64,000 nt of DNA. Origin: Cotesia glomerata. Taxonomy: Eukaryota > Arthropoda > Insecta > Hymenoptera > Braconidae. The stretch is from NCBI RefSeq assembly GCF_020080835.1, contig NC_058160.1, positions 22,555,152-22,619,151 of the forward strand, in the 5' to 3' direction. A model generated the notes under the pieces. It had not been told where the DNA came from. It was given only the letters and a program-made list of their open reading frames with translations, and did not search any database. The translations under genes and the position numbers were made by a program. Of the stretch, positions 47,779 through 58,830 are shown in pieces (the stretch's first letter is position 1; each line of letters opens with the position of its first letter).

Positions 47779-50760
47779 CTAGTTTCTGTCATTTGCCCTT
47801 TTTCTTTCAATGGAACGCAGCTCTGTAAGCACTTCGGTGGTAAACGTGCTTGTGGCGTTCCAGGCAGCTTCGGATGACAGCATTTCTTCTACTATTGACT
47901 CTGGTGTGATTTTCTTGTTCAGGATCTTCTCTAACTCATCACGCTGTGGGTTAAAACGAGGGCACTCAAAGAAAAGGTGCTCCGCATTTTCAGCAACTCT
48001 TGGGCAAGACGGACACTCTGGGGAATTATCGTGCTTAAAGCGATGAAGGTACTCCCGGAAACAGCCGTGTCCTGACAACATCTAGGTCAGATAGTAGTTG
48101 GCCTCGCCGTGATTCCGGTTAAGCCAAACGTCAATCCTTGGTATAAGTCGATGAGTTCATCTTCCCTTTTCCGCAGTATCCCATAGTTGTTGCCATCTTG
48201 CTATACTATGTTGTCGCTCTTCAGTTCTCAGTTCTTCAGCGCTCAATGTAGATGACTTCTTTCGGTGGTATAGGTTCCGTCTTTCCTCAGCTAGGACTCT
48301 AAGAGGCAGAGTTCCAGAAATGACGCACACTGCCTCCTCGGATATTGTGCGGAAGGCGCTTGCAACTCTCAGTGTACTTAATCGGTAGACCGGTCCGGCT
48401 TTCCTCCATGATTCTTGGGTCTCCAGCGCGTCTGCCCAAACGGATATTCCATATGTGAGCACTGATGTGACTACTGACGACAGCAATAGTCTCCTGCTCT
48501 GCTTCGGGCCTCCAACATTCAGCATCAGTCTTGATCGACTAGTTACCACCGCTGATGCTTTAGCACTTACGTGTTCGACCTGTTGCTTAAAGTTCAGTCG
48601 GGCATCCAGCGTCACCCCCAGATATCGGATAAATGGTTGTGATGCGATCTCCTGCTCGCCGACATTCACCTTGATGTTTTCTACGATCTTTCTGCTGGTG
48701 ATGAGCACAGCTTCAGTTTTGTGCTTGGCTAACTCCAACTTCATCATCTCCATCCATAGGTTAATCCGGCTAAATGTGATATCGAAAGCCAGATTGATCT
48801 CTTCCAAGTATTTCGCGACAATCACTACCGCTACATCATCGGCATATGCAACAAGTTTCATCTCTGATGGTAATGCAACTCTCAGGAGACCATCATACAT
48901 GATGTTCCACAGCAAAGGACCCAAAACCGAGCCCTGTGGCACTCCTCCGGTTATTTCGTACTCCCTTGGACCGTTTTACGTGTTATATTTGAGGACTCTG
49001 TCTGTAAAATAGTTTGCTACCATTCTGCGCAGGTATCCTGGCACTTCTTTATCTTCGAGAGCTCGCATGATGCAGTCCCAGTTAGCGGAATTGAAGGCAT
49101 TTTTGATGTCCAAGGCAGCCACCAAACAATACTTCTTTCTGCCACGTTCCCATCTCTTTCCAGCGATTGCCTCCTTAGCTGTATCGACCACCAGGTTGAT
49201 CGCATCCAGCGTTGATCGTCCTTTCCGGAAACCATACTGGCCTTCTGCTAGGAGTGGATCGACGGCTGCTTCTATTCGTTGGTGAATTATACGCTCTAAT
49301 ATCTTACCCGCTGTATCCAGCATGCAGAGTGGTCGGTAGGATAATGGCTCGTCCGGTGGCTTTTTCCCTTTAGGGAGAAGTACAAGTCTTTGCTGTTTCC
49401 ATCTTCTAGGAAAAATCCCTTCTTTGAGGCACGAATCGTAGGTATCTAAGAATAGATTTGGCGCTGCTTTAATAGCTGTTTTTAATGCAATATTCGGGAT
49501 TCCATCCAATCCCGGCGCCTTATTATTCCCTACTCGGTTGCACGCCTCCATCAGTTCCTCTTCTGTGACAGGTGGAATGTCTTCTCGATTTACTGGCAAT
49601 GAAGAATAGCCGAACTTACTTTGTCGAGGAAACAGCGTAGAAAATATTCTTTCCAGGAGCTGTGGACACGTAGGTGATGGCATTGGCTGGCGTTTCAGGT
49701 GGGTCATGACCACCCTATACGGTCTGCCTTATGGGTCCTTTTCTACCTCATCGACGAGTTCATTCCAACAGCGTCTTTTGCTATCTTTGATGGCCTTGTT
49801 CAGTTCTCGACGGGCCTTTTTGTATTCTGCGACCAGCTCCGCAGAGTTAGGTTGTCGGTGGCCACGCTATGATAATCTTCTCTTTTTGTGACAAGCTGTG
49901 CGAAGGGCGTTAATCTGATCATTCCACCAGTGCACCGATGGTCTTTTATTGATGCCACGCTTACGGGGCATGCAGGTGTCGCACGCCTGGGCAATTCTCG
50001 TCATTAAGTCCTTCGTCTTCTCTACAGCATTTCCTGTGATGATGGTCGAGTCACTGTCTAAGGCTACTACCAAAGCTTCCGAGTCAAAGTCTTTCACTTT
50101 CCATCCAGCTGCATTAGTTTGTCTAGTTGCTCTTTGAGGGTTCCGGCCAGCCGATATTTCCCAAAGTATTGCACTGTGGTCGCTGGTGGTGTAGGTGTTT
50201 AAGACTTCCCAAGAATAGTTTCCTTTCAATAAGCTGCTGCTGACGAATGTGAGGTCTATTATCGAACTAGCCTCTCCCTTGGTATATGTTGGTGTCTCAC
50301 CGATGTTGAGAAGGACCACGTCCAGTGAGGCCATTGCTTCACGTAGTGCCTTGCCTCGCGCATTAGTCTGCTTGCTGCCCCAGTCTACTGCTCAGGAATT
50401 GAAGTCCCCTGCTATAGCTACTGGGTAGTATTACTTTGCGTCTTCGGTCAGTCGATCCAGGAAGTCAGTAAAGTCGGCAATGGAAAGGCTAGGTGGTGCA
50501 TAGCAACTATAAAAACGGATGTCGTTAATAGACGCTGCTACAAAGCCGATGCTATCATTGCTCACTATGCTCTGGAAGGGAAGTTTGCCACAGGACCAGA
50601 TGACAGCCTTGGTGGTGCTGTCAGTTTCCCAAAATTGGTTATTCAGGTGTCTGTATGGCTCTGCTATTATTACTAAATCAAGCTCTAATTCACGCACGGT
50701 CTGCACGAGCAGGTCATGCGCGGCCTCACAGTGATTGAGGTTAAGCTGTAATATCCTCAT
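47779..50760 (-). pseudogene. LINE ORF2: endonuclease / reverse transcriptase / CCHC
   Basis: One continuous frame from ATG at 50758-50760 to the stop at 47779. Domains in order: APE-type endonuclease (start MRILQLNLNH; GDFNS near 50395-50412; SDHSAI near 50170-50184); linker with VHWWNDQINALR; reverse transcriptase with NNKAPGLDGIP, SYRPLCMLDTAGKILER, GFRKGRST, LDIKNAFNSANW, GGVPQGSVLGP and catalytic YADD (48835-48846); C-terminal C-X2-C-X8-H-X4-C finger (47962-48015). The start overlaps the gag stop as ATGA, suggesting termination-reinitiation. In-frame stops at 50431, 50392, 49867, 49729, 48976, 48157 and 48082 kill it; there is no frameshift. Two stops replace Trp seen in the second copy (49729, 48157) and one replaces Gln (48082). 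Confidence 0.88.
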
Positions 50761-51220
50761 GTTTGCTTGCTTGTCATTCTCTGGAGTGCCTCTTTGTATA
50801 CCGGGCACCTGTATGTGCCGGCGTGATGGGCAGCGTTCTCTGCGCTCTTATTTTCCGCGCATAATACACACTTTGCTGGGTTTTTACAGTCCGCAATCTT
50901 GTGTCCTTCTTGGCCGCATCTGATGCATAGCTTGGATCGATCTGTCTTGCTTCTGCACTGGGATCCGTGGTGCCCGAAATGCCAGCATTTGTAACATTGG
51001 GTAGGTTTCCTCGTGGATCTAATTCGGCAGTTGACCCAGCCAATTCGGATTTTACCGCTTCCTTCTAATATCTTCTGAGCTGCTGCAGCCGGTAGTGTCA
51101 CGACAGCGGTTTGGGTACCTCTGTAGGCTTTGCGGATCTTGATTGTCTCTGGTGGTATTTCGCAGATCACTTTGGCCTCCTCCTTAAGAATGTTTGCGAT
51201 GGTCTGTTGCAGGCCTTGGC
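50757..51220 (-). pseudogene. LINE ORF1 (gag-like), N-terminally truncated, CCHC zinc knuckles
   Basis: The open frame runs from the (TG)n junction at about 51220 to TGA at 50757-50759, longer than the 137 codons after the first ATG. It has tandem zinc knuckles: CYKCWHFGHHGSQC and CIRCGQEGHKIADC (both C-X2-C-X4-H-X4-C), then a third Cys-rich CVLC...H...C unit. Such triple knuckles are typical of R1/Jockey-type ORF1 RNA-binding proteins, which coat LINE RNA. The N-terminal portion is missing because the insertion is 5'-truncated. What remains has no stop. Confidence 0.85.
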
Positions 51221-51380
<160 letters not shown>

Positions 51381-51615
51381 GTATGTAAACCTCTTATAAC
51401 TTTTGAACGGTTAAATCGATTTCATCGCGGTTGGTGCCATTCGAAAAAAAAATTTTTTATTAAGTGGTTTTTTTGAAATAACTTTTAAACGGCTATATCG
51501 ATCAATTCCAAAAACTAATCAGCTCTTAACCTTGAAAAACCACGTCGATTGCCGCCAATCCGGTCAAAATCGGTTGATTCGTTCGAGAGATATCGTGCAG
51601 GAAAGAAAACTCAAA

Positions 51616-51745
51616 ATAGTATATTGTGCCACAAGGGACGAAAGTACTACATCCTCAGCCGCGTGTTTGCCACCCTCGCTTTCAGCTCGGGTGGCAATCA
51701 CACGCGGGACAATATTTTTCAATACTCACTCTTATGTCAAACATT
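51616..51745. repeat. TAGTATA palindromic element, copy E (degraded)
   Basis: Starts AATAGTATATTGTGCCACAAGGG. The inner palindrome CGCGTGTTTGCCACCC pairs with GGGTGGCAATCACACGCG. The right TATACTA end is lost. Confidence 0.55.
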
Positions 51746-52163
51746 AGAATGTTATTATATTCTGACTCTAAAATCGAAAAAGTTTAGTTTTTTATACTTC
51801 CTGTGTAGTTTTTATATGATTACAATCATGAAGATTTTTAATTTAATTTTAACTATCTCCGATGGTAAAAGTTACCATCTAGATAATAAACCGTATTATC
51901 ATAATTGTGGGAATTAATATATACTGATTGTACTAATTACAATCGCCGGATAGTTGCATTTATCATCTTAACTTTGCAAAAATTAATAACCATCCTGTAT
52001 AGTAGAAGCTACAAAATAAGGATGTTTACCGTTAACATAATATTCTCTCCGTGTGGTAATCGGTAGCCTCTACCGAAAAAATCGGTAGCCTCTACCGCAA
52101 AAAATCGGTAGCTCCTACCGATCGCCAATCGGTAGCCTCTACCGATTATTTTTTTCCGTGTGG
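51746..52163. repeat. Insert ending in four TCGGTAG hairpins and CCGTGTGG boundaries
   Basis: 52059-52146 contains four copies of a small hairpin ATCGGTAG-loop-CTACCGA, spaced by short A runs. CTCTCCGTGTGG precedes (52045-52056) and TTTCCGTGTGG follows (52153-52163). Just before it, ATGGTAAAAGTTACCATC is another small palindrome. The CCGTG ends relate it to the elements at 13153, 23711 and 30563. Confidence 0.6.
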
Positions 52164-52409
52164 TTTGAAAATTCAAAAAATAGTGTTCTATGAAACTTTT
52201 ATCAGACTTTTGAGCTTCAAGAGCTCAAAAGCATAGAAGAGGTATCTTCTTGAGCTTGGAGAGCTCAATACAATACACAGATTGTATTTTTGAGCTCTAC
52301 GAGCTCTAAAACTTCGTAGGTGCAATTTTAAGCGCCCAGGTATTAACGGAATTAGCGGGAAGTTGCAGGGATGGCCTTTAGGGTCAACAGTTTTCCTAAT
52401 TTTTTTTAT

Positions 52410-52701
52410 ATTTTTTTAATAAAAAAATATGTGCAGTTCTAAATTTCTTAGTGTTTGTTTATTTTTAACAATTAACATAATTATTATACATTAGCAAAAT
52501 AACAAAAAAATTGAATAAATAATTATAAAAATAACCAATTTTCATATCAAGCCATATATAAAAAATTATACGTAAAAAGAAAACATTTCTGACTCGAGGG
52601 TAAATTTTCTTGGGCAAGAAATTTTTCTCTTGCTCCAAAATAACTTTAGTTTTCTTCAAAATTTTTTTGGTGCAAAAAATTCTTTTTTTCTGTGTATTTA
52701 A
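52410..52701. other. AT-rich sequence, nothing recognised
   Basis: Contains degenerate CAAGAAA/TTTCTTG words and a TTTTTTTCTGTGTA end-like motif near 52684-52696; probably a remnant of the CACTGAAA class. Confidence 0.35.
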
Positions 52702-53132
52702 GGTAGTACTACCGTTACCACAAGAGTCAAATTCCAAAACCTAACCTTATTTGATTAACAAGTAGATTTCCCTATACTAAATCACGTCGGCGAAAGAGAG
52801 ACAGAGATAAATTTTGAATGTTTTTTATTAATAAATATTCTCATATTCTCGGAAACCATACTGATTGTTATTAAATATGTTCTAGATGTTATTTTCTCTC
52901 GTTGTCTTAATTTTTATAAGAATCTGAACGTCCAGTTTTGTGAAATAAAATAAAGTCTTTGATTTTCCATAAGGATCAATGGTAAAGGCAAAAATATGTA
53001 AATATTAATATCTTTTTTTCAGGACTCGCCAGGTTTCCAAAAATTTTACTGCTTAATTATGATATTATAAAGTACCAATATGCCAAATTTCATTAAATTC
53101 TGAATGCAAATTCTAAAACCGGTAGTACTACC
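52702..53132. mobile_element. TTAA-flanked MITE, 431 bases
   Basis: TTAA at 52698-52701 and 53133-53136 flanks short inverted ends GGTAGTACTACCG. The first 12 bases are themselves a perfect palindrome. Its tip shares GGTAGT with the TTAA element at 30715-31086. No ORF. PiggyBac-type target, assignment tentative. Confidence 0.6.
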
Positions 53133-53136
53133 TTAA

Positions 53137-53573
53137 ATATATTAGACCATATTAGGTCAGATATATAAAATTATTGAATCAGGCTAAGAAATAAATAAAG
53201 TCAGATCAAATATTTTTCTTTAAAATATTACAATAAATTACCAATAGAGATGAAAACTTTGAATGATAAGAAGAAACTAATAAACAAAAAACTGAGAGAA
53301 TGGATAAAAATAGATAATTAGTTAAAAATCGTGATATTAATTTAAGTGTTGTAACAATATTACTTATAAAACTTATATAAATAACTAGCTTGCTAGGTTG
53401 ATTTTCTTTTAGCTTGCACTGTATTAAGTATTACTATATTACTATCTTATATATTAAGAGATTGTTGATAATAAAATATATTTTTGTTAATATGTACTCG
53501 TTCTATGCACAGGTGCTATACGCACCTCTATAGAATTTTTTTTTTGTAACGAGATTAATAAATAAATAAATAA
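53137..53573 (+). pseudogene. LINE reverse transcriptase C-terminus and 3' UTR fragment
   Basis: Translating 53208-53321 gives KYFSLKYYNKLPIEMKTLND and so on to TAG at 53319-53321. This parallels the end of the LINE fragment at 1-742 (KYYNKLPNYLKTL). A 3' UTR follows, with the GCACAGGTG...CACCT motif near 53508-53530, and the element ends in (AAAT)n at about 53550-53570. An in-frame stop lies upstream near 53193. The 5' part is missing. Confidence 0.65.
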
Positions 53574-53609
53574 AACATCTTTACTTGTTAAATTTTATAA
53601 CTAAATTTC

Positions 53610-53766
53610 TACACAAGAAAAAAAAATTAAGTTGATTCATAAGAAAAAAAATTATTGACTAATAAAATTTACTTAAATCAAGAAAAATTTGTCAGTTCAA
53701 GAATTGTTAAATTTAAATCGAGACGATGAATATTTTCTTGGTTCAAGAACTTTTTTTTTCAGTGTA
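53610..53766. mobile_element. TA-flanked word-type element, about 157 bases
   Basis: TA-CACAAGAAAAAAAAATTAA and TTTTTTTTTCAGTG-TA form inverted ends. The interior carries TTGATTCA, AAATCAAGAAAA and TTCTTGGTTCAAGAA words. Confidence 0.5.
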
Positions 53767-55151
53767 TATACTAAATTTATGATGGCCCGAGCCCAGAGCG
53801 CTAATTCCCATTAATTCGTAGACCAGACGGACGCTATAATCATTTCAATGATTCGAATGCCAATCGACGTATGCAGCTGCGATTATTATTCCTGACGTCG
53901 CGCGAGCGGCCCTTGGAGCTCGTTACCTCGGCGCTGGTCACCGGTCACCGTTATTATTATTATGTTAACGTGTCAATTGCCCCGGTAGCTACTGCGATTT
54001 AATGTCGTTTCGGTTGTTTTAATATGCACTACACTGCATTTCCGATAATAAGGCTGCTGCGGTAATCTGAAAACTCGATTTCGTTGATTCATTTTTTTGT
54101 CAGTAAATTTATTAAATGTTATAAGTTATAAATTATAATGTTACTTTAATTTAATTGTTTTCCACATGAGACAACAGTCGCTAATTATTCACAAAATAAA
54201 TCATTATTGAACAATAGCCGGTAATTTAATCTTAATTTTTTTATTATTATTTTCTAATTATTGATGCAATGTATTATGCGGGTCTCTAATAAATTTTTTT
54301 GATGACTAATTAAAAATATAAACCCGTTACTGTCTTTCATCGAAAGAACTTTACAGCATTAGCGAGTCGAACTTTATTCGAACAGCGGTAGTGTGTGACA
54401 GTTGATGGTAATTTATTATCGATATTATCAGTACACAAACAACTTTATGTTATACGCATCGGATGGTTTAAAGCCGCCAGCGACGATCATGTTGTCGTGT
54501 TAAACAATTGTGTTTAACAACCAATCGAACGAGTTGCCATTAAATAGATTTAATAAATAACCTCCCTTGATTTACATCGCTATTGTACTTCTAAATGTTT
54601 AATCGATATTCTGGTACCTTAAAATCAATGTTTCATTCAATTTACATGAAGAATATTTCGTTTGATTGACAGATTTATCATATTTTTTTTTTTTGTGAAT
54701 ATTGTTATATTTTGTTGTGAATATGGTTATCAATTTTGTTCACAGTATTTTTAATTAAAATAAATTATTATTGATATGAAGATATAAAAAAGTGATAAAA
54801 CCATTATTAATTTTTTTATGGAAAAATTGATTTATCGATTTTTATGGACGTATTGTTCTTTATATAGAAATTAAAATAATGAAAAATGAAATATTAATTT
54901 AAAAAAATAGACAACTTAAATTTAAAAAAAATTATTGAAGTTGAAAAGATGTAATAATAGCCTTTTTTTTGGACAAAAATTCAATTTTTTTTATTTCCGT
55001 AAACATTTTTCAATATTCCAGACAAAATTGCAATTAAAAGTCAAAATTTTTAAAATCAAAAAATTGTTTAAAAATTGCAGGGTGTCTATATAGACCAAGT
55101 TGATTTTATTGAATTTTTGTAAACTATTTTACACATTCAAGCTTTTTATAG
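53767..55151. other. Repeat-free mixed island (53790-54640), then AT-rich; no gene seen
   Basis: 53790-54070 and 54340-54640 are free of the repeats seen elsewhere, with balanced composition and many ATTA/TTAA cores. They could be conserved regulatory DNA, but there is no direct evidence. Confidence 0.35.
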
Positions 55152-55559
55152 TACACTGAAAAAATAGTTCACTTGATTCAAGAGAAAAAATTTGAAACTG
55201 AGAAATTATTTTTTTTTTATCTTTACAATTTAACAAAAATTTTTAATAATTAAAAAACTCTTAATATTTTAAAATTTCAAATACTAAAAATTTTTTTAAT
55301 TTTATAAATTTGCATTGAAAATAATTTCAAATTAATTTAAGAGAAAAATTCTTTAACCACAAAAATAATTTTTTAAAATTTGATTATTTTAAATCAAGAT
55401 GAAAAATTCTTAGATTACGAATTTTTTTGAGTTTAAATAGATTCCACTTGAGATTGGATTCGAGAATTTGTTATTTTTCTTCAAAAGGATAAAACTCTTA
55501 AAAATTATTATTTCAGTTGAATAATTTTTCTCTTGAAACAAGTCAATTTTTTTCCAGTC
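55152..55559. mobile_element. CACTGAAA word-type element, about 408 bases
   Basis: The left end TACACTGAAAAAATAGTTC, continuing with ACTTGATTCAAGAGAAAAA, pairs imperfectly over about 40 bases with the right end TTTTTCTCTTGAAACAAGTC and TTTTTTTCCAGTC. The interior has the same words in both orientations. Confidence 0.6.
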
Positions 55560-57928
55560 AAAAATTTGTCTCGAATGAAGAAATTTTTTAGACAGAAATA
55601 ATCAGTAATTTTTCATACAATACACGATATTTGTCCAAAAATGAAACATAGTTCTCAGGTTACAATAAAAGTGATTATCCATCATGTGTTTAACTCCATT
55701 AACCTGTTCAGCACAACATATTCGGTATGAAATAGGTATTCGGATTTTTACCTCAGCAGGTTGATTTTTGATGGATGGCCGGTAACGTGAGGTGGACATG
55801 AACTGGATTCAATTTCTGGTCGATTAAATCCACCGATAACATAATTTTGATCGGTGAAATGAACGGTGCTGCGTCAACTACATCGTAAATCTCGTTACTA
55901 ACCCGATGAAGCTTCTCACGAAAGCGTTCATCGTAAACGGATGTGAGTTTATGCACGACCGCGAGCACTCGCGATTATATTTTTAAGCGAAACTTGTGCG
56001 GTGACTTTATGCATTTGATCCTGTACTGTATAATGTCGTACACATAAATAGCTGTTTATATTTTATTTATGTTTATATTTATTACGATCCCGGAATTCTC
56101 CAGCCAGAGCTAGCATATAAAGAGTTAACTTACAGGCCAGGCCGCGCATGTAATATCTAAACACGACAATTTGTCACGCTCGATTCAACGCCCATCATAG
56201 TGTCAGCTTTTAAATGTCCATATGATATTATTGATGCCGAGTATTAGCATATCGTTATTGTTATACCCGTGATATGAGGGACGATCATTATTATTCACTC
56301 GCTCTCTCAAAATATCTCTCCCAGCGAGTGTCCGCATCCATCCACCACTGCAAACTGCACACCGATAATTCAATGGATTCCTATTATGTGATTTTCTGTC
56401 GAATCACTCCGTATGACCCCCGTGACTAATACAATGCTATTGTACATTATAATTTATAATACTTAATATTGCTAATAATATACTTGTGCTGTACTCCAGT
56501 GATAAACTTTAAAAATCCCGGGCGATAGATAGATCCCGAGATAAAAACGCCAATAATTGGATATTGTACTGGTGAGAATAAATTAATAAAAGAATTAAAA
56601 AAACAAGCAATAGAAAGTATCAAATAAAATAAAAAAAAATCTGTGTAGGATGTTTGCTACAACGAAAAAACCAATTGACTTTCAGATGATATGACTGGAA
56701 AATTGTAAAAATTTTAGTATTATTATAAACGACAGTGTTTGTACAATGGCGACAGACAGTAATTACAAATTTAGTTTTGTGTTTGACTGTTTTTTAGCAC
56801 ACTGGTATTTGAATGAGTTAGTAGTTAACTCTTGACAGTCTCTCATCGTTATTTCTATCTGGAGGTACCGGATAAACCATAGGTTTTTATAGCGGCGCCA
56901 GCGCCAGTTAACACCTTACTACTTTTATGGTTATTCTACGAATATTTTCTTCTTTATTGTATTTTAGTTACGTCATTTGCTGAAAACTTTGCTGGTAGTT
57001 CATTCAAACATTCTCTTTTATGGAGCTTATTTTTTTTTTTTGGATTCGAAATTATTTGTTTATTTTGAATATCTGGTAATTATTTATAATCGCGAATCTA
57101 CCTATTATTAGCCACAAAAAATAATTTTTTTTTTTTTTTTAAGCTGTTATGTATATTTTTTGAGCGAGAAGTTAGCCGACAACTGTCATTTTTTTTTTAG
57201 TAAAATAAAATCACTTGTAATTTTTGAAAAAATTATAGAGTATTCTAATTAATTTATAATTACAAGGCATTTTATTAAAAAAATGGCTGGCCTTGGTTAA
57301 CTTCTCGCTCACATTTTTTAAGCTTACCGATAATAGAAAAATTTGAAAAAAAAAATTTCGTTTTTCAATCTAAATTAATTTTTTTTTTTTAATCAAATAA
57401 TTATTTTTTGAAATCCGAATCACTCTAATATCAACCAATAAAAAATAGATGTTTTAGTGTTTAAAAAAAATTTAATCATGAGTTTTGTAATAGTTAATTA
57501 TAACTATTTTTTTTTATGGCCTGTCATAAAGTTGAAAACATTTCTCATACTGAATAATTCTTCTTAAAATCACGAAAAAATTCTTAAGTAATTTTGTACT
57601 TGAAGAATTCTTATTTTTGTAAAGTTATAATGTAAACATTTTAACTAATAATAATTAGATAAGTGACTTTAAAATATTTGTATTTATTATCAAAGTTTGA
57701 TTATCATTCAATATTCTTGAGTGAAAATATTATTATTCAAATTTATTTTTGATATTTTTTCAATAATTACAAAAACCGTAAAATAATCAAAAATTCGACT
57801 TAAGAAGTTACATCAGAGTATTCTCGATAAATTTTCACATGAAATGTTTAAAAACAGCGATACCACACACACCAAGGGTCTTTTTTTGAATTTTAAAACA
57901 TTTCTATCGTCAAAACGCGGCTGAGAAA
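55560..57928. other. No confirmed gene; unproven exon-like ORF at 55753-55968
   Basis: A minus-strand open frame at 55753-55968 (71 codons, containing VYDERFREKLHRVSNEIYDV) is not low-complexity, and a GAG/GTAAAA donor-like site lies at its end near 55749-55755. I cannot identify a family. 55980-56570 is mixed DNA; 57000-57800 is A/T-rich. Confidence 0.25.
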
Positions 57929-58212
57929 TAGTATATTACGACCCAAGGCCAGAAAGTTGGATTTCCTGGCGTATGGGATATGATGGCCGAGGCGCAGTCG
58001 AGGCCATCATATCACATACGTTAGGGCATCTAACATTCTGGTCGTGGGTTGTATACTATTTTTCTTGCTCTCCAGCCGAAAGTACGCAACCCCGGGGAAG
58101 GGGTTTTGCAAAACCGAGGCGAAGCCGAGGTTTTGCCGGGGGGTGAGGGGGGCGCCGCCCGACTTTTGCAAAGCCGAGGCGAAGCCGAGGTTTTGCTGGT
58201 CGGGGCGGGCAT
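57929..58212. repeat. TAGTATA palindromic element, copy B
   Basis: The left arm TAGTATATTACGACCCAAGG pairs with a right arm ending ...GGTTGTATACTA (58011-58057). Nested inside is ATATGATGGCC...GGCCATCATAT. Then come TTTTTCTTGCTCTCCAGCC and GAAAGTACGC, two units of GAGGCGAAGCCGAGGTTTTG, and an end GCTGGTCGGGG. The stem differs from copy A at many positions but remains paired. The ORFs reading PAKPRLRLGFAK through it come from the GC-rich units. Confidence 0.75.
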
Positions 58213-58737
58213 AATAAAAAAGTAAAAATTAATAAATAAAAAAAAAAAAAATAAGTTATTTTAAATTTTACTAACACATGCTCTGATTAAGAGAGATAAC
58301 ATGCACAGAACGCGTCACAAATATTTAAACTCGATTTAATAACAAAATTAATTTTTTTAAGTTGATTAAAAATTAGTTTTTAATTAGACGGCTAAGAAAG
58401 ATTAAAATTAAATTATTAGAAACTCGTAGAGTACATGGATTGTTTTATAAAAATTGCTCTACTGGCTGTCAAAATATAAAAGAAAGCAAATAAAATTTAC
58501 AAAAATTTTATATTATTTATGATGTATTATTATTAAATAGTTCATTAACAATAATCTAGTTAGAAATTATTTTTATTTATTTGACATTTTTTGGTTAGTT
58601 TCTGCGCTGACACGTTACATACAGACGATGTTGTGACTGTTATATACAGTTGAAACTCGCTGTATAGGTCGGTCGTGCCACGAAAATACGAAAAAAGCGA
58701 GGTTCTATGCTGACGGCTAGAAAATATGCGTGATGCG
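58213..58737. other. AT-rich sequence, no gene seen
   Basis: A/T-rich; the minus ORF at 58560-58757 runs into the next repeat and has no motif. Confidence 0.4.
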
Positions 58738-58830
58738 CATTCGTCCGAGCAGGCCATAAAAGTTGCTCTTCCTGGAGTAAATTGCGTCCAGGAAGAGCAT
58801 ACTTTCGGCTAGGAGAGCAAGAAAAATAAA
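58738..58830 (-). repeat. TAGTATA-family related hairpin, copy F
   Basis: TTGCTCTTCCTGG and CCAGGAAGAGCA form a hairpin (58763-58799). Then ACTTTCGGCTAGGAGAGCAAG is the inverse of the TTTTTCTTGCTCTCC module of copy B. Only part of the family layout is present. Confidence 0.55.

Noticed and set aside
48455..49012. Plus-strand ORF of 185 codons, and 62686-63258 plus-strand ORFs
   Set aside because: Antisense shadows of the LINE reverse transcriptase.
52045..52163. CRISPR-like array
   Set aside because: Only four short hairpins with A-rich spacers shorter than the repeats, no cas genes, and eukaryotic transposon context.
58030..58277. Repetitive PAKPRLRLGFAK protein frames
   Set aside because: They arise from the GC-rich GAGGCGAAGCCGAGG units of palindromic copy B.
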